A stretch of 64,000 bases of DNA from RUG369 sp050949645 (lineage in GTDB: Bacteria; Planctomycetota; Planctomycetia; Pirellulales; Thermoguttaceae): the NCBI GenBank assembly GCA_050949645.1, contig JBMNGC010000001.1, forward strand, positions 3,038,001 through 3,102,000, read 5' to 3'. The stretch's first letter is position 1; each line of letters begins with the position of its first letter. A program made the position numbers and the translations under genes. Positions 16,174 through 24,971 of this stretch are shown one piece after another. The notes under the pieces are model-generated. The model did no database searches, was not told the origin of the DNA, and worked only from the letters and a program-made list of their open reading frames with translations.

Positions 16174-16200
16174 CGCAAGGGTTTCTAAAAACCTTTTCGA

Positions 16201-16233
16201 AGACGCCGCGCTGGAAAGCTCGGCGTCTTTTTT
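16201..16233 (+). terminator. Intrinsic terminator of the HTH gene
   Basis: AGACGCCG (16201-16208) pairs with CGGCGTCT (16221-16228), followed by a T run, 28 bases after the stop. Confidence 0.85.
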
Positions 16234-16286
16234 CTTTCTATCTTGAAGAAAAAGCGTATACTAACCCGACGTCCTCTCTCTGGGGG

Positions 16287-16314
16287 TTGTTCCAGCGGTG
16301 GGTTACGTTAAAAT
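16287..16314 (+). promoter_or_regulatory. Possible promoter in the 16234-16530 gap
   Basis: TTGTTC (16287-16292), a 16-base spacer and TAAAAT (16309-16314). This would give a leader of about 210 bases with a hairpin GGAGCG-CGACGA-CGCTCC (16504-16521) just before the ATG at 16531. Nothing else is seen in this gap. Confidence 0.35.
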
Positions 16315-16530
16315 GATAAGACGCACTTGTCGGGGTCGACGCGAAGCGCCAGATTCTAACCGGACAGACAGCGACTGACGCGCGTGCGTATTGAACAATC
16401 TGAAATCATTCTGGATGACGCGGCGTAGCGTGCCTGCAAGTTCAGTCGTCGACCAAGCGCCGTCGTTTAACGCCGTCTGCTATTCGCTCAACACCGTAGT
16501 ATCGGAGCGCGACGACGCTCCACGCAAAAG

Positions 16531-17922
16531 ATGACTGAAAAGAAATATGACGCGGTAATCGTCGGCGCCGGGATGTCCGGGCTGGCGGCTGGAATTCGAC
16601 TCGCTCAATTTGACCGCAGCGTTTGTATTCTTGAAAAGCACAAAATCTTTGGCGGTCTCAATTCTTTCTATCGCCGCAACGGCCGAAATTACGACGTTGG
16701 ACTCCATGCGATGACGAATTATGTTCCGAAAGGAACGCGACGCGGACCTCTTTCGCGCCTTATACGCCTCTTGAGAATTTCTTGGGAGGAATTCGGGCTT
16801 GTCCAGCAGACAGGTTCGTCGATCGCTTTTCCTGGCGTCGAGTTGAACTTTACGAACGACTTCGAGCGGTTCGAGACGGAAGTTGCGGAGAAGTTTCCGG
16901 CGCAAATCGACGGGTTTCGCAAGATGGTCGAAGGCCTTGCGAGCTATGACCAGCTCGGAAGCGGAACCGGCGGCGGTTCCGCCCGAGAGTATGTTGCAAG
17001 CTGCATCTCTGATCCGAAGCTCGTCGACATGATCTTCTGTCCGATCCTCTATTATGGCGGCGCGCGGGAGCAGGATATGGAGTTCGGGCAATTCTGCATC
17101 ATGTTCCGCTCGATCTTCCTTGAAGGGTTCGCGCGTCCTTACGACGGCGTCCGCCACCTTCTCTTCAAGCTCGTGCGACGCTTTAAGGGACTTGGCGGCG
17201 AGATCCGGCTCAATACCGGCGCGAAAAGTATTGTGCACAACTCCCAGGGCGAAGTCGACCATATCCTTCTCGAAGACGGGAACAAGATTCGCGCGAAGCG
17301 TTACCTCTCGTCGGCGGGCTGGCCCGAGACGATGAAGCTTTGCGGGTTTGGCGCGCAAGTTCCAGAAAGCTCTCTCGGCAAGCTCGGATTCATCGAGACG
17401 ATCAGCGTTTTGGACAAGGATCCCAGGAAGAACGGTCACGATAAAACGATCGTTTTCTTCAACGATTCGGAACGCTTCAGTTATCGGAATCCCGACTCGC
17501 TCGTCGATTTGCGCAGCGGCGTCATCTGCGTGCCGGGTAACTTTGAGTTTGCGAAGCCGTTGGAAGAGAATATGCTGCGCGTCACGGCGCTCGCGAACTA
17601 CGACCTTTGGCGTCAGCTCTCGCCCGAAGAGTACCGTCGTCAGAAGTTGATACAATATGAAAAGACGCTTGAGTCGGCGGCGCGCTTCGTGCCCGAATTT
17701 CGCGGCAACGTCGTCGACGTCGATATGTTCACGCCATTGACGATCCAGCGTTACACGGGTCGTGAACGCGGCGCGATCTATGGCGCGGCTGACAAGCAGT
17801 ACGACGGTCTCACGCCTCTGAAAAACCTCTTCATCTGCGGCGCAGATCAGGGAATGGTGGGCATTGTCGGCGCGCTCATGAGCGGCGTCGTGATGGCCAA
17901 CAAACACGTTCTGAGTACCTGA
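16531..17922 (+). CDS. CrtI/phytoene desaturase-like FAD-dependent oxidoreductase
   Basis: 463 residues with an N-terminal dinucleotide-binding motif (DAVIVGAGMSGLAAGIRLA, residues 7-25), the following acidic residue (ILEKH) and the family's GG..S.Y.R.G..YDVGLHA segment. The C-terminal FAD signature reads LFICGADQGMVGIVGALMSG. The closest families are the phytoene desaturase and retinol-saturase-like flavoproteins, which oxidise or saturate polyenes or related lipids. No other carotenoid gene (crtB, crtE) is adjacent, so the substrate is open. The gene stands alone between terminators. No Shine-Dalgarno is visible. Confidence 0.8.
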   Translation: MTEKKYDAVIVGAGMSGLAAGIRLAQFDRSVCILEKHKIFGGLNSFYRRNGRNYDVGLHAMTNYVPKGTRRGPLSRLIRLLRISWEEFGLVQQTGSSIAFPGVELNFTNDFERFETEVAEKFPAQIDGFRKMVEGLASYDQLGSGTGGGSAREYVASCISDPKLVDMIFCPILYYGGAREQDMEFGQFCIMFRSIFLEGFARPYDGVRHLLFKLVRRFKGLGGEIRLNTGAKSIVHNSQGEVDHILLEDGNKIRAKRYLSSAGWPETMKLCGFGAQVPESSLGKLGFIETISVLDKDPRKNGHDKTIVFFNDSERFSYRNPDSLVDLRSGVICVPGNFEFAKPLEENMLRVTALANYDLWRQLSPEEYRRQKLIQYEKTLESAARFVPEFRGNVVDVDMFTPLTIQRYTGRERGAIYGAADKQYDGLTPLKNLFICGADQGMVGIVGALMSGVVMANKHVLST

Positions 17923-17940
17923 TCGCTTAACAACGATATC

Positions 17941-17985
17941 AGCCCGAACTTGCGCGGAAACGCCCAGTTCGGGCTCTTTAATTTT
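17941..17985 (+). terminator. Intrinsic terminator with perfect 10-base stem
   Basis: AGCCCGAACT (17941-17950) and AGTTCGGGCT (17966-17975), then CTTTAATTTT, 19 bases after the oxidoreductase stop. Confidence 0.85.
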
Positions 17986-18090
17986 CTTGCCTCCTTAGCA
18001 ATTTCTGACGCCGAGGACGAGCTGAGTTTTTTTCTGCCTCGTTCTAGAAGATTTTAAAGTAAGATAATTCCCCAGAGGTTTCGGGCAAGA

Positions 18091-18130
18091 AAAAAAAACG
18101 AACGCCGCTTTCTGGGAAGCCGCGTTCGTT
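18091..18130 (-). terminator. Terminator of the clpP pair
   Basis: On the minus strand AACGAACGCGGCTT pairs with AAGCGGCGTTCGTT with one mismatch around a six-base loop, followed by eight T residues. It lies about 29 bases after the downstream clpP stop at 18159. Confidence 0.9.
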
Positions 18131-18158
18131 TGAGAGTTAAGTTTGAAGCGCCATCGCG

Positions 18159-18761
18159 TCAGACGGGGTTCTCCGTAGCCTGGATGGATTCGACGACATG
18201 GTCGACAATACCGTAATCACGAGCTGATTCCGCCGACATGAAGTTATCGCGATCTGTGTCGCGCTGGACTTCTTCGAGGGTCCGGCCGGTGTGCTTGATG
18301 AGAATCTCGTTGAGTTTGCTTTTGATAAAGCGGAATTCCTGCGCGTGGATCATGATCTCTTCCGCGGTGCCCTGCATCCCGGCAAGGGGCTGGTGGATCA
18401 TGATACGCGAATTCGGCAACGCAAACCGCTTGCCCTTAGCGCCGGCGGCGAGGAGGACGGCGCCCATCGACGCGCATTGTCCTATGCAGTAGGTGCAGAC
18501 GTCGCAACTAATGTACTGCATCGTATCGTAGATCGCGAGACCTGCGGTAACGGAACCGCCTGGAGAGTTGATGTAAAGATGGACGTCCGCTTTCGGATCG
18601 ACGGACTGCAAATAGAGGAGCTGGGCGACGATCGAGTTTGCGCTCTCGTCGGCGACCTGCGATCCCAGGAAAACGACGCGGTCCTCAAGAAGGCGACTGT
18701 AAATGTCCATCGCGCGTTCTTCGCGACCGTTTTTGTCGATGACAATCGGAATAAGCGACAC
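18159..18761 (-). CDS. clpP: ATP-dependent Clp protease proteolytic subunit (second of a tandem pair)
   Basis: 200 residues, the usual ClpP length. The catalytic triad is present: S98 in QCASMGA, H123 in MIHQP and D172 in DTDRDNFMS. The N-terminus SLIPIVIDKNGREERAMDIY matches the mature ClpP start, which supports the GTG at 18761 with AAGGAAG upstream rather than a later ATG. It forms barrel-shaped peptidase rings fed by ClpX or ClpA-type unfoldases. It lies 51 bases after another clpP; the two may form mixed heptamers. No clpX or tig is adjacent. Confidence 0.95.
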   Translation of the reverse strand: MSLIPIVIDKNGREERAMDIYSRLLEDRVVFLGSQVADESANSIVAQLLYLQSVDPKADVHLYINSPGGSVTAGLAIYDTMQYISCDVCTYCIGQCASMGAVLLAAGAKGKRFALPNSRIMIHQPLAGMQGTAEEIMIHAQEFRFIKSKLNEILIKHTGRTLEEVQRDTDRDNFMSAESARDYGIVDHVVESIQATENPV

Positions 18762-18812
18762 TATTTTCTTCCTTGTTTCTTAGCGTAAGGTTCGTTGGCT
18801 TGGCGATTTCAC

Positions 18813-19427
18813 TCAAGATTCGTCGTCGAGCGTCGGCGTCTTCGTCAAGATGTTGTCGACGAGACCGTAATCTTTCGCTTCCGACGCGGAGAGGTAGAAA
18901 TCTCGATCGATATCCTTCGCGATCTGCTCGACCGTCTTGCCCGTGCTCGCCGAAAGAATTTTGTTGAGCGTCTCGCGATCCTTAAGAATTTCCTTCGCTT
19001 GAATTTCAATATCGGAGACCTGACCGCCAACTCCGCCCCAAGGCTGGTGAATCATCATCTTCGAGTGCGGCAACGCGTAACGTTTTCCCTTGGTTCCGCC
19101 CGCGAGGAGGATCGCGCCGCCGCTCGCGGCGAGCCCGACGCAATATGTTGCGATGGGGCACGAGAGGATCTTCATCGTGTCGTAAATGGCGAGGGTCGCG
19201 GTGACGCTTCCGCCGGGCGAGTTGATATAGAAGTTAATATCTTTACGACGATTGACGCTCTGGAGGTAGAGCAACTTCATAATGAGTTCGTTAGCGGAGG
19301 CGTTCGTGATCTCGCCCTGAAGGAAAATAATTCGATTTTCAAGGAGTAGATCGCCGAGCGTCATCGTTCGCTGACGGTTATACTCGACGTAAGAGGCGTT
19401 CATAGGCGGACGTACTTCGTAAGGCAT
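18813..19427 (-). CDS. clpP: ATP-dependent Clp protease proteolytic subunit (first of a tandem pair)
   Basis: 204 residues from the ATG at 19427; an open frame continues upstream to 19514 but lacks family similarity. The triad is S102 in LAASGGA, H127 in MIHQP and D176 in DIDRDFYLS, so it should be active. LAASGG versus QCASMG at the active serine shows this is a diverged paralog of the downstream copy and not a recent duplicate. The first 29 residues (MPYEVRPPMNASYVEYNRQR and onward) differ from the typical ClpP start and may be a propeptide. It is the promoter-proximal gene of the operon. Confidence 0.93.
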   Translation of the reverse strand: MPYEVRPPMNASYVEYNRQRTMTLGDLLLENRIIFLQGEITNASANELIMKLLYLQSVNRRKDINFYINSPGGSVTATLAIYDTMKILSCPIATYCVGLAASGGAILLAGGTKGKRYALPHSKMMIHQPWGGVGGQVSDIEIQAKEILKDRETLNKILSASTGKTVEQIAKDIDRDFYLSASEAKDYGLVDNILTKTPTLDDES

Positions 19428-19513
19428 AAGGCTTTCCACAAAATAACGGAGGTCGCGCCTTCGCAGTAGGAAGGCTTCGTAGCGGCGCGGCGAGGAGACT
19501 CGTCGCGTCCGCA

Positions 19514-19541
19514 TTTCGCCTCGGACAATTCAGAGGCGAAA
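19514..19541. promoter_or_regulatory. Inverted repeat in the clpP upstream region
   Basis: TTTCGCCTC (19514-19522), ten bases, GAGGCGAAA (19533-19541), perfect nine-base arms. No T run follows on either strand, so it is not a terminator. Its geometry (9-10-9, arms ending CTC/GAG) is close to the CIRCE operator of heat-shock genes, but the sequence differs. Confidence 0.5.
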
Positions 19542-19571
19542 GTTACTCTTACCGTTAGGCAAGACAGGCGC

Positions 19572-19608
19572 CATTAAGAAAGAAACGTCGCGTTTCCGCG
19601 GCGTTTCT
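19572..19608 (-). terminator. Terminator downstream of the acyl-CoA synthetase gene
   Basis: A 12-base stem (AGAAACGTCGCG with CGCGGCGTTTCT, one G-T pair) closes a four-base loop at 19581-19608. On the minus strand it is followed by TTCTTTCTT. It lies 86 bases after the synthetase stop and before the clpP pair. Confidence 0.75.
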
Positions 19609-19631
19609 ATTAAATTAATGCGCGCGTCGCC

Positions 19632-19666
19632 AACTCGTCGCGTACAGAGGACCGACGCGACGAGTT
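19632..19666. repeat. Perfect 11-base inverted repeat
   Basis: AACTCGTCGCG (19632-19642) and CGCGACGAGTT (19656-19666), 28 bases after the synthetase stop. There is no T run, so it may be an RNA-stabilising hairpin preceding the terminator at 19572-19608. Confidence 0.6.
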
Positions 19667-19693
19667 CGTGACACGCTTCTGTTCACTTGTCGA

Positions 19694-21826
19694 TCACTTA
19701 ACGCGACGGAGCATGATGCGCGCGTCGGCGACGGAGCATCCCTTGCCTTCCGCGTGAACGATGAGCGGGTTAATGTCGCATTCGGCGATCTCGGGGTGAT
19801 TCACGAGCATCGTCGCGAAGCTCAAGAGCGTTTTTTCGAGCGTCGCCACGTCGCACTTCGGGGCGCCGCGGAATCCGTCGAGCATCTTGAAGGTCTTGAT
19901 CTGTCGCACCATGCGCTGCGCGGAAACTTTACGCATCGGCGCGAGACGGAACGCGACGTCCTTCCAAAGCTCGGCATAGGTGCCGCCGTGACCGATCATG
20001 ACGAGGGGACCAAACTTCGCGTCGCGGTTGCATCCGAGGATGACTTCGACGCCCTTGTCCGCCATCTGCTCGATGAGGATCGAGTCGATCTTGGCGCCGG
20101 GGACGTTCTTTTCGACGTTCGCATAGATCTGCGCGAACGCTTCCTTCGCGGCGTCAGGACCGTCGACGTTGAGAATAACGCCGCCGCCGTCAAACTTGTG
20201 TTTCACGTCGCTCGACATGACCTTCATGACGACTTTCGCGCCGATCTTGCTCACGATCTCGGCCGCTTCGTCCGCCGTCTTAGCGACGCCGCTTGCGAGA
20301 AGCGGAAGATTGTAGCACTGGAAGATATCGCGGCAATCTGCCTGCGCGAGGTACTTGGAATCTTCGTCGCCAAGGTAATCGGCGATGATTTTTTTCGCCT
20401 TATCGACGTCGCAATCGGCGGCGTCGAGGTATTCGCGGTCGGATAGCGCACGAAATTCAGCGGCCTGAACGTAGGCGCCGAGCGCTTTGACGGCGTCTTC
20501 GGGGAACTCATAGTTCGGGACGCCCTGAGCGACGAGCGTCTCAACGCCTTCGGCGACCGCCTTGACGCCCATGAACGCGCAGACGACCGGTTTACCCGAC
20601 TTTTTGACAACCGCGGGCAGGTCGCGACCGATATTGTCGGAGTCGGTCATCGACTGCGGGGTGAGGAGGATAAGCCCCATATCGACGTTGGGATCAGCCA
20701 TGATAACCTCGGTCGCCGCCTGATAACGATCGCTGTGCGCGTCGCCGAGAACGTCGACGGGGTTACGAGTGGACGACGCGGAGGGCAAACTTTCCTTGAG
20801 CTTCGCGCTGGTTTCATCGGAGAATTGCGCGAGCTTGAGCCCCGCATTAATCGCCGCGTCGGTCGCCATGACGCCCGGACCGCCCGCGTTCGTAATAATG
20901 GCAAGGTTTCGACCTTTGGGGGCGGGCTGGGTCGTGTAGAGAGAGGCGCGGTCGAAGAGCTCGGAGATGGCGTCGACGCGCTGGACTCCAGACTGAGTGA
21001 AGATCGCGTCGTAAACCGCGTCGGAGCCCGCAAGAGAACCGGTGTGGCTGCTGACCGCCTTGGCGCCTTCCGCGCTTCGTCCGGACTTCAGGCAGAGAAT
21101 AATCTTGCCCTTTTCCCAGAAGATTTTCGAGGCGATTTCGATGAAGCCTTCGCCGTCGGCGATATCCTCGAGGTACATGGCGATCGCTTTGGTTTCCGGA
21201 TCGTCGGCGAGGTATTCGAGGAGCTCGACTTCGTTGACGTCCGATTTGTTACCGACGGAAATGAACTTGGAGAAGCCCATCTGTCGCGCTTCGGCAAAGT
21301 CAAGGACGGAGGTGCAGAGCGCGCCGGACTGGGAGATGAACGCGAGGCTGCCAGGTTTGCAGATCTTGGAGGAGAAGCTTGCATTGAGGCCCGCCGAAGC
21401 GTTGATAATTCCGAGACAGTTTGGTCCGACGAGCGGAATATTCGCCTCTTGCGCCTTGCGTGCCATTTCCTTTTCGATCTTGGCGCCTTCCTCGCTAACC
21501 TCCTTGAAGCCCGCCGAGACGATGACGATTCCCGCGACGTTCTTTTCGATCGCCTGATCGACGACGTCGGCGACGAATCGAGCATTAACAAGAACAAGAG
21601 CGAGATCGACGTCGCCAGGAACTTCGAGGATACTCGTGTAGGCTTTAACCCCTTCGATCTCGCCGCCCTTGGGGTTGACGGGGTAGATCGTTCCCTTATA
21701 GTCCTTGATGAGGTTGAGCAGCACGTCGTTGCCGACCCCGCCTTTCTTGGCGGAAGCGCCGATAACGGCGACTGACTTCGGGTTAAACATTCTATCAAAT
21801 TTGGAGAAACGATCTTTAGACGCCAC
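19694..21826 (-). CDS. ADP-forming acetyl/acyl-CoA synthetase, fused alpha and beta subunits
   Basis: About 710 residues from a GTG at 21826, chosen because AGGGTG lies six bases upstream; an open frame extends to 21883. Order: CoA-binding domain (FNPKSVAVIGASAKKGGVGN), succinyl-CoA-synthetase-like ligase domain with active-site region SSHTGSLAGSDAVYDA, then an ATP-grasp beta domain (GAKVVMKVMSSDVKHKFDGG ... VEVILGCNRDAKFGP). The reaction is acyl-CoA + ADP + Pi to acid + CoA + ATP, or the reverse, in the cytoplasm; acetate is the usual product in fermentative metabolism. The gene is single, with its own terminator. A Pat-type protein acetyltransferase is unlikely because there is no GNAT domain. 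Confidence 0.9.
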   Translation of the reverse strand: MASKDRFSKFDRMFNPKSVAVIGASAKKGGVGNDVLLNLIKDYKGTIYPVNPKGGEIEGVKAYTSILEVPGDVDLALVLVNARFVADVVDQAIEKNVAGIVIVSAGFKEVSEEGAKIEKEMARKAQEANIPLVGPNCLGIINASAGLNASFSSKICKPGSLAFISQSGALCTSVLDFAEARQMGFSKFISVGNKSDVNEVELLEYLADDPETKAIAMYLEDIADGEGFIEIASKIFWEKGKIILCLKSGRSAEGAKAVSSHTGSLAGSDAVYDAIFTQSGVQRVDAISELFDRASLYTTQPAPKGRNLAIITNAGGPGVMATDAAINAGLKLAQFSDETSAKLKESLPSASSTRNPVDVLGDAHSDRYQAATEVIMADPNVDMGLILLTPQSMTDSDNIGRDLPAVVKKSGKPVVCAFMGVKAVAEGVETLVAQGVPNYEFPEDAVKALGAYVQAAEFRALSDREYLDAADCDVDKAKKIIADYLGDEDSKYLAQADCRDIFQCYNLPLLASGVAKTADEAAEIVSKIGAKVVMKVMSSDVKHKFDGGGVILNVDGPDAAKEAFAQIYANVEKNVPGAKIDSILIEQMADKGVEVILGCNRDAKFGPLVMIGHGGTYAELWKDVAFRLAPMRKVSAQRMVRQIKTFKMLDGFRGAPKCDVATLEKTLLSFATMLVNHPEIAECDINPLIVHAEGKGCSVADARIMLRRVK

Positions 21827-22078
21827 TTGATCCACCCTTTCAATCGTAACAAAATGCAACGGCAGTCGACGGGACGACTGCACGGAGTAAGAAGAACGCG
21901 TTATTGACAGTTAAATAACGATTCGTTTATATTACCATTTTTCCACGACTTGTGAAGATTAGGCCGCTATAAAGAGTTGGAAATTTTATTTCTTAGCAGG
22001 TATAGCGTCCTCGCGGTCATTTTCAACTAGAAACGCGCGCGACCGCCGCCCTCGGCGACTTGAATGAAACCCTCTCTA

Positions 22079-23200
22079 TTAGAGCGCGCGCGCAACTTCT
22101 TCGACGAAATCGCGGAGGCGGTTCATCCCTTCAACGTTGGAAATTTTGGGAACGAATCCGAGCTCTGTTCTCGCGCGCGTCGTGTCGAACCAGTATGATT
22201 TGGCGAGCTGGGTGGCAAGAAATCGGGTCATGACGGGCTCGCCCTTATACCGGCAGAGGAAGTAGACCTTTTCTAAGACGGAGCCGAGGAACCACGCTTT
22301 TCTGAAGGAGAGACTGCGCGTCACCGGCGGTTCGTCCGCGAACGCCAGGAGTTCGTCGATCCACTTCCAGCAGTTAAAGGGTTCCTCTTGCGCGATATAG
22401 TAGACGGAGCCGGGAACTGAAGTTCCAGGCTTGAGCGCGTCGCAGGCGAGCTTATGAGCGTCGGCGCAGTTTTCAACGTAGATCGTCGAGAGCATGTTGG
22501 TACCGTCGCCGACGCGCGCAAGTTTTCGCGCACGAGAGCGCTGGAGCATCCGCGTCACGAGGTGTCGGTCGCCTGGTCCCCAGATGAGGTGGGGGCGGAG
22601 CGCGACGGTCATGAGGACGTCTTCGCGCGAAGCGTCGCGCTCGGGGATCGAGAAAGTCGCGTCAGGATTAAGTCTTCTATAGTTTTTGGGGGAGAAGTCG
22701 AGTCCGCCGAAGTCGTAGTCGTCGGTCCATGGCGCGTAATTCGCGGCGCGGACAAGCTGCTCGGCGATCGCCTTCGTCATCTGGTACCAACAGAGGAATT
22801 TTGGCGCGTAGGGTACGGACTCGTCGACGCCTTCCTGAGATTCGACCGTGTTCGCGACGCATTGCGTGCTCGTATAGACGAGCTTGCGCGCCTTGTTCTT
22901 GAGGCATGCGGCGATAACGTTGCGCGTCCCGAGGAGATTGGTGCGATAGTACGGGTCCGGGTCCATGACGATACTTGGGAAGGCCGCGACGTGAAAGACG
23001 ACGTCGCAGCCTTGGACGGCGCGGTCGACGTCGTCAAAGGAATCGAGATTACCGAGTCGCTGTTCGACGCCGAGCGCGTCGAGTTCAGGGTAGTGGGAAC
23101 GACTGAAGGAGACGGGCTCAACGCCGTCGTCGGCGAGGCGTTTGACGAGGTATTGACCTACAAAGCCTCCGCCGCCCGTGACTAACGCTTTTTTTGCCAT
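22079..23200 (-). CDS. NAD(P)-dependent 3-beta-HSD/OleD-like reductase of the SDR superfamily
   Basis: 373 residues with a Rossmann motif (ALVTGGGGFVGQYLV, 5-19) and the catalytic YxxxK as Y139-K143 (WYQMTK). The sequence around SFSRSHYPELDALGV, RPHLIWGPGDRHLV and RVGDGTNMLSTIYVENCADA closely resembles OleD, the 2-alkyl-3-oxoalkanoate reductase of long-chain olefin synthesis. Two differences are visible: the usual TSTPSV is TSTQCV, and about 35 extra residues (APWTDDYDFGGLDFSPKNYR onward) sit after the catalytic lysine. No oleA, oleB or oleC lies nearby, so it could act on another oxo-lipid or sterol-like substrate. Confidence 0.8.
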   Translation of the reverse strand: MAKKALVTGGGGFVGQYLVKRLADDGVEPVSFSRSHYPELDALGVEQRLGNLDSFDDVDRAVQGCDVVFHVAAFPSIVMDPDPYYRTNLLGTRNVIAACLKNKARKLVYTSTQCVANTVESQEGVDESVPYAPKFLCWYQMTKAIAEQLVRAANYAPWTDDYDFGGLDFSPKNYRRLNPDATFSIPERDASREDVLMTVALRPHLIWGPGDRHLVTRMLQRSRARKLARVGDGTNMLSTIYVENCADAHKLACDALKPGTSVPGSVYYIAQEEPFNCWKWIDELLAFADEPPVTRSLSFRKAWFLGSVLEKVYFLCRYKGEPVMTRFLATQLAKSYWFDTTRARTELGFVPKISNVEGMNRLRDFVEEVARAL

Positions 23201-23323
23201 GCTTTTTAAGTCGCGTTCAGAGGTCGACCGCCGATGTTGAGGTTTTGAAGCCCAGAAACGCCGTCGCGTCGATCACGACCGCGCGTTTTGGTCAACGTTG
23301 CAAAATGGACCGAGATCTCGACG

Positions 23324-24745
23324 CTAGAATCCGAAGTCGTCGAAATCGCTTATTTCGCCGTATCCATCGTCCTCCGGGGGATTTAAGAAACAAGTGTACT
23401 CGCTTTTCCAGTGGAGCTTGACGTCGCCGACTGGCCCGTTGCGCTGCTTGGCGACGATGATTTCAGCGAGTCCGTGGATCCCCTTATCTTCGGCGTCCTC
23501 GCGAGAATGGTAATATTCTTCGCGGTGTACGAACATGACGACGTCCGCGTCCTGTTCGATTGCCCCCGACTCGCGCAGATGGCTTAATCGCGGACGGTTA
23601 TCCTTCGTCATTTCCGCCATACGGTTGAGCTGCGCAAGGCACAGGATCGGCACGTTGAGTTCGCGCGCGAGTCCTTTAAGGCGTCGCGCAATTTTTGCGA
23701 CCTGCTCCTGACGCGGGTCGGCCGGGTTATCCGGCTCGATGAGCCCGAGGTAGTCGACGACGATGAGCCCGAGCCCCTGCTTGCGCTTGAGTCGTCTCGC
23801 GACCGCGCCAATTTCCATGACGGTGCGCGACGGCGTGTCGTCGATGTAAAGGGGCGCTTCTCCGAGCGCGCTCGCCGCTTTCATGAGCTTTTTACCATCC
23901 TGATCGGCGATTCGTCCGCGGAGATTCTGGCTCGCGATTTTTCCGCGCGCGCAGAGCATACGCAGCGCGAGTTCCGTTTTCGCCATTTCGAGACTAAAGA
24001 AGAGGACGGGCTCTTGAGTCTCCACGGCGACGTGGTCGGCAATGTTTGTTGCGAACGCCGTTTTACCCATCGACGGTCTCGCCGCCAGAATGATGAGTTC
24101 GGAGCCGTGCAGTCCGCCAAGCATCTGGTCGAGATCAAAGAATCCGGTCGAGACGCCGTCGACCTGGCCCGCCGCGCGACGGTCCAGAAGGTGATAGACG
24201 TCCTGAACGAGGTCGTACATCGGCGTGAGCGCGGAGGTCGAGCGCGCGTCGTTGAGCGCAAAGATCATCTGCTCGGCGCGGTTGAGGAGTTCTTTTGCGG
24301 CGACGTCGGGCGCGTACGAGTCGTTCATGATCGAACCGCACGTATCGATGAGCCCTCGCCGCAGCGAGTTCTGCGCAACGATTTCCGCGTAATAGACCGC
24401 ATGCGCGGTAACCTGGACGCTCTGCATAAGCTCGGCGATATACGCTTCGCCGCCGATTTCCTCAAGCTCGTTGTTCTCTCGGAGACGCTCGACGAGGAGC
24501 GTGAAGTCGACGCCGAAGGACTCCGACTGCATGTCGAGGAGCGCCTTGAAGATGCGACGGTGTTTGTCGAGGTAGAAATCAGACGGTCGTACAATCGTCG
24601 CCACGTCGTCGCAGAGGTTCGGATTGAGCAGAATCGCTCCGATAACGCCGCGTTCTGCGTCAAGATTGCAGGGCGTCGAGCGATCGACGCCGATCGTCAA
24701 TTTGGATAAAGAGGTCTTCGTTGCTTGTGAAGATGTTTCAGCCAT
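23324..24745 (-). CDS. dnaB: Replicative DNA helicase DnaB
   Basis: 473 residues with the full DnaB layout: N-terminal primase-interaction domain (CNLDAERGVIGAILLNP), linker, and RecA-like ATPase with Walker A ARPSMGKT (222-229), Walker B GLIVVDYLGL, and the conserved region ending ESGAIEQDADVVMFVHRE followed by IVAKQRNGP. It unwinds DNA ahead of the replication fork as a hexameric ring on the lagging strand. There is no intein. The acidic C-terminal tail (EDDGYGEISDFDDFGF) is typical. It is divergent from the ABC ATPase gene at 24972. Confidence 0.97.
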   Translation of the reverse strand: MAETSSQATKTSLSKLTIGVDRSTPCNLDAERGVIGAILLNPNLCDDVATIVRPSDFYLDKHRRIFKALLDMQSESFGVDFTLLVERLRENNELEEIGGEAYIAELMQSVQVTAHAVYYAEIVAQNSLRRGLIDTCGSIMNDSYAPDVAAKELLNRAEQMIFALNDARSTSALTPMYDLVQDVYHLLDRRAAGQVDGVSTGFFDLDQMLGGLHGSELIILAARPSMGKTAFATNIADHVAVETQEPVLFFSLEMAKTELALRMLCARGKIASQNLRGRIADQDGKKLMKAASALGEAPLYIDDTPSRTVMEIGAVARRLKRKQGLGLIVVDYLGLIEPDNPADPRQEQVAKIARRLKGLARELNVPILCLAQLNRMAEMTKDNRPRLSHLRESGAIEQDADVVMFVHREEYYHSREDAEDKGIHGLAEIIVAKQRNGPVGDVKLHWKSEYTCFLNPPEDDGYGEISDFDDFGF

Positions 24746-24971
24746 ATCTATCTCTGTTTGCTACCTTAGCGCGTTCTGTTCTTAATGCCCTCGCGCCAGG
24801 CGGCCATTATAAGCGTTTTTTGACCCTCCTTCAAGAGATCGAGTCAAAAGAGGGATGGCGATCGAACGAATTTTCCCCCGGGGGGACTGTTGACTTTGTT
24901 GAAAGTCGTGAAAATTATCCCCAGCGTCGCGCGCGGAGACGCGGCGCGCGGTTATCGAAAGCAACGACGCC

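Noticed and set aside
18091..18130. Possible short CRISPR-like repeat with AACGAACG arms
   Set aside because: It is a single hairpin with T run, a terminator; no spaced repeat array occurs in the window.
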